Positions 7,174 through 9,649 of a stretch of 9,649 bases of DNA are shown here, one piece after another (position 1 is the first letter of the stretch; each line of letters starts with the position of its first letter). Below the pieces are notes generated by a model. That model saw only the letters and a list, made by a program, of their open reading frames with translations. It searched no databases and was not told the DNA's origin. This DNA comes from Burkholderiales bacterium (GTDB lineage Bacteria; Pseudomonadota; Gammaproteobacteria; Burkholderiales; JAEUMW01), in assembly GCA_016791285.1 (NCBI GenBank), contig JAEUMX010000090.1, forward strand, positions 1 to 9,649. The letters run 5' to 3'. A program made the position numbers and the translations under genes.

Positions 7174-8112
7174 ATGAGCTTCTATGGCTGGAAGCCCTAT
7201 GTCTCAGCCGCCGAGCGTCGCAAGAAGGCTGAAAAGGCGGCCGCCAGGGCAAAAAAAGCGAATGCCAACCTGTCGCCGGTGACGGCCTCGCGTGGCGCCA
7301 TCGCCAAGACCTTCTGGGGCAAGGCATGGTGCGACAACCTGGAGCGTTACAGCGACTATGCCAACCGCTTGCCGCGCGGGCGCACCTATGTGCGCAACGG
7401 TTCGGTGATCGACCTCAAGGTCACGGAAGGCGAAGTGCAGGCGCAGGTAGTGGGGTCCAGTCTGTACAAGGTCGCTGTCAGTGTCATCGCTGTCCCCGGG
7501 AAGCGATGGCAGTCCATCAGCGCCGATTGCGCGGGCTCGATCGATTCGCTGGTCGAACTTCTCCAGGGACGGCTTTCCAAGGCCGTGATGGAACGTATCT
7601 GCACGCCGAACACCGGCCTTTTCCCTGCGCCGCAGGAGATTCGATTCAGTTGCAGTTGCCCGGACTGGGCTTCCATGTGCAAGCACGTCGCCGCCGTGCT
7701 CTACGGCGTGGGCGCGCGCCTTGATGAACAACCTGAGTTGATCTTCACTCTGCGCCGCGTCGATGCGAAGGATCTCGTCACGCAGGCGGGCGCCGGCCTG
7801 CCGAAATCAAAACAGGCTCCGACCGCCGGCAAGGTGCTCGAGGAGGCCCTTCTCGCCGATGTGTTTGGCATCGAGATGGCAGATGTCGCTCCGGCCACGA
7901 AGCCCGACACCCCTCGCCACAAGTCGACGGCAACCAAGTTGACCAGGACGCCGGCAAGAGTCGCTACCACGACGCCCCGCAAGTCGCTCAAGGTCGGGAA
8001 GACTGAAGCCACCAAGAAGACGCCGGCGGCCAAGAAGCCAGCAAGTGCGAAAGTGCGAGCCAAGTCTTCCGCCAGTCCGCGTACGCCAACCAGCAAAGCA
8101 AGGACACTTTGA
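7174..8112 (+). CDS. SWIM zinc-finger protein with histone-H1-like basic tail
   Basis: The ATG at 7174 follows a good ribosome binding site (AAGGGAG, about 8 bases upstream). The product is 312 residues. The N-terminus (MSFYGWKPYVSAAERRKKAEKAA, broken here: MSFYGW, then YVSAAERRKK, then TFWGKAWCDNLE) is typical of bacterial SWIM proteins encoded beside SNF2 ATPases. The zinc-binding motif CxCx6CxH is complete: C160, C162, C169 and H171. SWIM domains bind DNA or protein. The last 70 residues (243-312) are a low-complexity tail of Lys, Arg, Ala, Thr, Pro and Ser with about 20 basic and only 2 acidic residues, resembling histone H1-like or AlgP-like bacterial tails and suited to non-specific DNA binding. 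It very probably acts with the SNF2 protein, forming one operon. Its stop codon abuts a recombinase remnant, so the very end of the gene may have been reshaped by that event. Confidence 0.9.
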   Translation: MSFYGWKPYVSAAERRKKAEKAAARAKKANANLSPVTASRGAIAKTFWGKAWCDNLERYSDYANRLPRGRTYVRNGSVIDLKVTEGEVQAQVVGSSLYKVAVSVIAVPGKRWQSISADCAGSIDSLVELLQGRLSKAVMERICTPNTGLFPAPQEIRFSCSCPDWASMCKHVAAVLYGVGARLDEQPELIFTLRRVDAKDLVTQAGAGLPKSKQAPTAGKVLEEALLADVFGIEMADVAPATKPDTPRHKSTATKLTRTPARVATTTPRKSLKVGKTEATKKTPAAKKPASAKVRAKSSASPRTPTSKARTL

Positions 8113-8222
8113 GGGGAAATGCGGCTGCGGGAGGCGGGCGTCAAGGAAGAGACGATCGCGGACATCTTGGGCACAACCGTCGCGGCATGACCGCGCACAG
8201 CAAGCCCCCACCGCTGAAACTA
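8113..8222 (+). pseudogene. Tyrosine recombinase (integrase) C-terminal remnant, frameshifted
   Basis: Starting at 8119, in the same frame as the SWIM gene, the sequence reads MRLREAGVKEETIADIL, which matches the tail region of phage-type integrases (normally after the HDLRHTVG box). From 8172 the match continues in the next frame as HNRRGMTAHS. A single lost base near 8169-8172 restores the family pattern DILWH...GMTAHYS. The nucleophilic Tyr expected after TAH is also missing, and nothing is left of the upstream catalytic Arg, Lys or His boxes. In the present frame translation stops at 8190. It cannot be an active enzyme. The remnant points toward the half-tRNA attachment site 34 bases further on, the usual arrangement of an integrase beside its att site. 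The 3' limit is approximate because similarity fades after 8200. Confidence 0.75.
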
Positions 8223-8255
8223 AGAAGGGTTAGGTTGACTCATCTATTGATAACT

Positions 8256-8301
8256 TGGCGCGCCCGGCAGGATTCGAACCCACGACCCCCTGGTTCGTAG
8301 C
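8256..8301 (-). mobile_element. Attachment-site copy: 3' half of a tRNA-Arg(ACG) gene
   Basis: Read on the minus strand, the sequence contains the anticodon loop CTACGAA (anticodon ACG), the 3' anticodon stem CCAGG, a 5-base variable loop GGGTC, the T arm GTGGG-TTCGAAT-CCTGC, the acceptor 3' strand CGGGCGC, discriminator G and an encoded CCA. The 5' half is absent: upstream of the anticodon loop the sequence changes at once to unrelated AT-rich DNA. Such 3'-half copies with a break in the anticodon loop are a known product of tyrosine-recombinase integration into tRNA genes. The adjacent integrase stub supports this. It is not a functional tRNA. The intact gene should lie outside this window. 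Confidence 0.82.
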
Positions 8302-8475
8302 GCGATTGTGAATCTTAACGTGTTGATTATTATATTACTTTAACCCACCGACCGTTGCCATATTTGCTGTACAGCGCTGCACAACGCTCAACAGCACCGT
8401 TGCAAAAGCGTAGCAGTTGTTCTTCTCCACTGCGGCATTTCGACCACTCTCTTCCCGCTCGGACCGTCACCGCAG
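8302..8475. other. AT-rich, repeat-bearing spacer beside the att site
   Basis: No gene is seen. The first 40 bases are AT-rich and contain a minus-strand TATAAT (8329-8334) without a good -35 element. A perfect 10-bp palindrome GCTGTACAGC lies at 8366-8375. It overlaps the first of three imperfect tandem 10-base units (8371-8400): ACAGCGCTGC, ACAACGCTCA and ACAGCACCGT. Sites of this kind next to att cores can be arm-type integrase binding sites, but chance similarity is not excluded. Confidence 0.45.
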
Positions 8476-8509
8476 AATGATAGAATGTGCCATCATTTGA
8501 CGGCACATT
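8476..8509. promoter_or_regulatory. Promoter and interleaved operator of the toxin-antitoxin operon
   Basis: An extended -10 (TG-A-TAGAAT) occupies 8478-8486 and can act without a strong -35. Two inverted repeats are interleaved over it. One is AATGAT (8476-8481) with ATCATT (8492-8497). The other is AATGTGCC (8484-8491) with GGCACATT (8502-8509). Both have a 10-base centre. The layout fits binding of antitoxin dimers or the toxin-antitoxin complex on the promoter, the usual autorepression of type II systems. The predicted transcript would start near 8493, leaving a leader of about 28 bases. Confidence 0.6.
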
Positions 8510-8520
8510 TTGGAGTGGCC

Positions 8521-8844
8521 ATGGAATCCTTCACTGTCCGCGATCTCAGGGAACGCACCGGCGAACTGGTAAGGAACGCGGAGCAGGGCAAGCTCGCGGT
8601 CGTGGCTAAACACGGCCACCCGTTGTTCGTTGCCGTCCCGCTCGACGAGGAGCTGCTGCGCTCCGGCGTCGGCGTCGCACTCGCCATCAAGCTCTTCCAG
8701 GATGGCACACTAAGTCTGGGCAAGGCCGCCAGACTGGCGAGTCTGTCCTACGAAGCATTCGTCGAGCAACTCGCGGCAATCGGCGTCCCCACGGTCGACT
8801 ACGCGCCGCAAGACCTCGACGCAGAGCTCGCCGCGATTGGGTGA
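8521..8844 (+). CDS. Antitoxin: Phd/YefM-like N-terminus with UPF0175-like C-terminus
   Basis: The ATG at 8521 follows a good ribosome binding site (TGGAG, 5 bases away). An in-frame ATG at 8485 lies inside the operator and is rejected. The product is 107 residues. Residues 1-42 (MESFTVRDLRERTGELVRNA, then KHGHPLFVAVPLDE) match the Phd/YefM DNA-binding antitoxin fold. Residues 50-94 (VALAIKLFQDGTLSLGKAA, then LSYEAFVEQLAAIGVPTVDY) match UPF0175, a family of helix-turn-helix-like proteins often encoded before DUF3368 toxins. The N-terminal part should bind the operator upstream, and the C-terminal part probably contacts the toxin. The stop codon overlaps or touches the toxin start, so the two are coupled. 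The gene looks intact. Confidence 0.86.
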   Translation: MESFTVRDLRERTGELVRNAEQGKLAVVAKHGHPLFVAVPLDEELLRSGVGVALAIKLFQDGTLSLGKAARLASLSYEAFVEQLAAIGVPTVDYAPQDLDAELAAIG

Positions 8845-9325
8845 GTCGGTGGTCGCGGACGCCGGTCCGCTGATTGCCTTCGGTCGCATCCACAGACTCG
8901 AACTCCTGCCCCAGGTCCTCGGCGAGGTGCTCGTGCCTCATGCCGTGGCAGTCGAATGTCTGGCCGATCCGGAGAAACCCGGCGCGCGCGCCATCTGCGA
9001 CGCGTTTCAAGCGCAACTGCTCACGGAAACACCTGACCCTGTCCCCGCCCTGCCGCCGCTTCCCCTTCTCGACGCGGGTGAGTCGGCTGCGATTCGTCTT
9101 GCTCTGAAGCTGTCGGCTTCGGTCCTCATGGACGAAAAGGCTGGCCGCAAGATCGCGACGAATCTCGGACTGAGCGTGATCGGAAGCGCCGGTGTCCTCC
9201 TCGCAGCCAAGAAGCGCGGACTGATCGAATCCGTGCGGCCGATGCTCGATGCGTTAGCGGCCAACGGCTACCATTTCTCTGACGCCCTTGTCCGCGCGAT
9301 CTTGATGCTGGCGGGTGAGCGGTAA
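8837..9325 (+). CDS. DUF3368 PIN-like toxin
   Basis: Two starts are possible: TTG at 8837, overlapping the antitoxin by 8 bases (162 residues), or GTG at 8849, 4 bases after the antitoxin stop with GGGTGA upstream (158 residues). The protein begins VVADAGPLIAFGRIHRLELL, typical of DUF3368, a PIN-fold family. Numbered from 8837, the acidic residues expected for a metal-dependent RNase site are present: D8, E40, E82 (LDAGESAAIRLAL) and D99 (VLMDEKAGRKIA). The C-terminal block (LSVIGSAGVLLAAKKRGLI, then FSDALVRAILMLAGE) is also complete. Family knowledge suggests an endoribonuclease toxin neutralised by the upstream antitoxin. No truncation is seen, so the pair is probably functional and may stabilise the neighbouring island. 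Confidence 0.86.
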   Translation: MGESVVADAGPLIAFGRIHRLELLPQVLGEVLVPHAVAVECLADPEKPGARAICDAFQAQLLTETPDPVPALPPLPLLDAGESAAIRLALKLSASVLMDEKAGRKIATNLGLSVIGSAGVLLAAKKRGLIESVRPMLDALAANGYHFSDALVRAILMLAGER

Positions 9326-9385
9326 CGCACGGACGTGGGATCCAAACGGCCCTCGCTACAATAACAGAGCGACCACGCCAGCACT

Positions 9386-9502
9386 CTACGCGGATGTTCG
9401 TTTAATCTTTGCACCTGGCAGCAGCATTGCCGCCGCTTGCCTAGGAATTCGCACCCCACAGCCTGCGCCGGTACCGGTAATGATCACTCGCTGCGTGCTC
9501 AT
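9386..9502 (-). pseudogene. Possible truncated gene start (38 codons)
   Basis: On the minus strand an ATG at 9502 follows a good ribosome binding site (AAAAGGGAG). The first residues, MSTQRVIITGTGAG, look like the N-terminus of a genuine enzyme. The motif RVIITGTG is seen in ketoacyl synthases, short-chain dehydrogenases and some metallo-beta-lactamase-fold proteins, so the family cannot be decided. After about 15 residues the translation loses any recognisable character and stops at 9386. I read it as a gene start cut off by a deletion or frameshift. A real 38-residue peptide is less likely. The ATG lies inside the overlapping frame listed next. Confidence 0.35.
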
Positions 9503-9649
9503 GACTCTCCCTTTTGGGGATAGCAATAGTAATCTGAACCGAATCGGCAGTCGGTGAATCCTCGCGCACCACCCATGTCGCCGCCATATCACCCGCCCCA
9601 CCCCCAATTGCGAAGTGATTGTACGGGATGATATCTCCCTCGATCCGTG
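9441..9649 (-). CDS. C-terminal end of an unknown protein (5' end outside window)
   Basis: On the minus strand a frame is open from the right edge to a TAG at 9441-9443, giving 68 residues. It reads GDIIPYNHFAIGGGAGDMAA, then WVVREDSP and SVQITIAIPKRES, which has the composition and codon usage of a true protein. The last 20 residues (HEHAASDHYRYRRRLW) look out of frame and overlap the start of the candidate above by 62 bases, far more than normal gene overlaps. The original stop codon was therefore probably near 9500 and was lost by mutation. I do not recognise the family. No membrane segment or signal is visible. Confidence 0.45.
   Translation of the reverse strand, partial: RIEGDIIPYNHFAIGGGAGDMAATWVVREDSPTADSVQITIAIPKRESHEHAASDHYRYRRRLWGANS

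Noticed and set aside
8109..8300. Plus-strand frame ending in WRARQDSNPRPPGS
   Set aside because: This is the well-known artefact of translating across the complement of a tRNA 3' end. The only meaningful part is the integrase remnant, listed separately.
8485..8520. Upstream ATG for the antitoxin at 8485
   Set aside because: It lies inside the operator repeats and has no ribosome binding site, whereas the ATG at 8521 has one and matches the family N-terminus.
9353..9372. Hairpin after the toxin gene as terminator
   Set aside because: It has only a 5-bp stem with a 10-base loop and no T-run.
1..9649. CRISPR array, rRNA or complete insertion sequence
   Set aside because: No regularly spaced repeats, no rRNA-like stretches and no transposase or terminal inverted repeats were seen.

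Overview
This window comes from a GC-rich proteobacterium. Codon choice, small signal-peptide proteins and gene families suggest a beta- or gammaproteobacterium, but nothing in the sequence fixes a genus. It has three parts.

Part 1 (1-4263) looks like stable, high-GC chromosome. It holds a 5'-truncated DUF4331-family secreted protein, a 55-residue Lys-rich exported protein on the opposite strand, a TPR-repeat exported protein, and a HupE/UreJ-family membrane protein whose start overlaps the TPR stop by four bases. The last two form a translationally coupled pair. The DUF4331 gene reads in the same direction upstream, and a hairpin separates it from the small reverse gene. HupE/UreJ proteins are linked to metal (nickel or cobalt) handling. 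This one also carries a canonical EF-hand loop in its periplasmic part, so a metal-linked envelope role is a reasonable inference.

Part 2 (4264-8112) is a two-gene unit: an 893-residue bacterial SNF2 ATPase with an N-terminal SNF2-associated domain, followed 18 bases later by a SWIM zinc-finger protein with a 70-residue histone-H1-like basic tail. SNF2 and SWIM proteins are known partners in bacteria. A role on DNA or in transcription, repair or defence is plausible but not shown. Codon use looks slightly less GC-rich than in Part 1.

Part 3 (8113-9649) is a mobile-element scar plus accessory genes. Directly after the SWIM stop codon lies a frameshifted C-terminal stub of a tyrosine recombinase. 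It is followed by the 3' half of a tRNA-Arg(ACG) gene on the minus strand, broken exactly at the anticodon loop, as in an attachment-site duplication. After an AT-rich spacer comes a complete toxin-antitoxin operon. Its antitoxin joins a Phd/YefM-like N-terminus to a UPF0175-like C-terminus, its toxin is a DUF3368 PIN-like protein, and two interleaved inverted repeats cover the promoter. The right edge holds minus-strand coding remnants of unknown identity. The sequence shows no clearly new system. The features most worth following are the att/integrase scar, the SNF2-SWIM pair beside it, and the unusual toxin-antitoxin operator.
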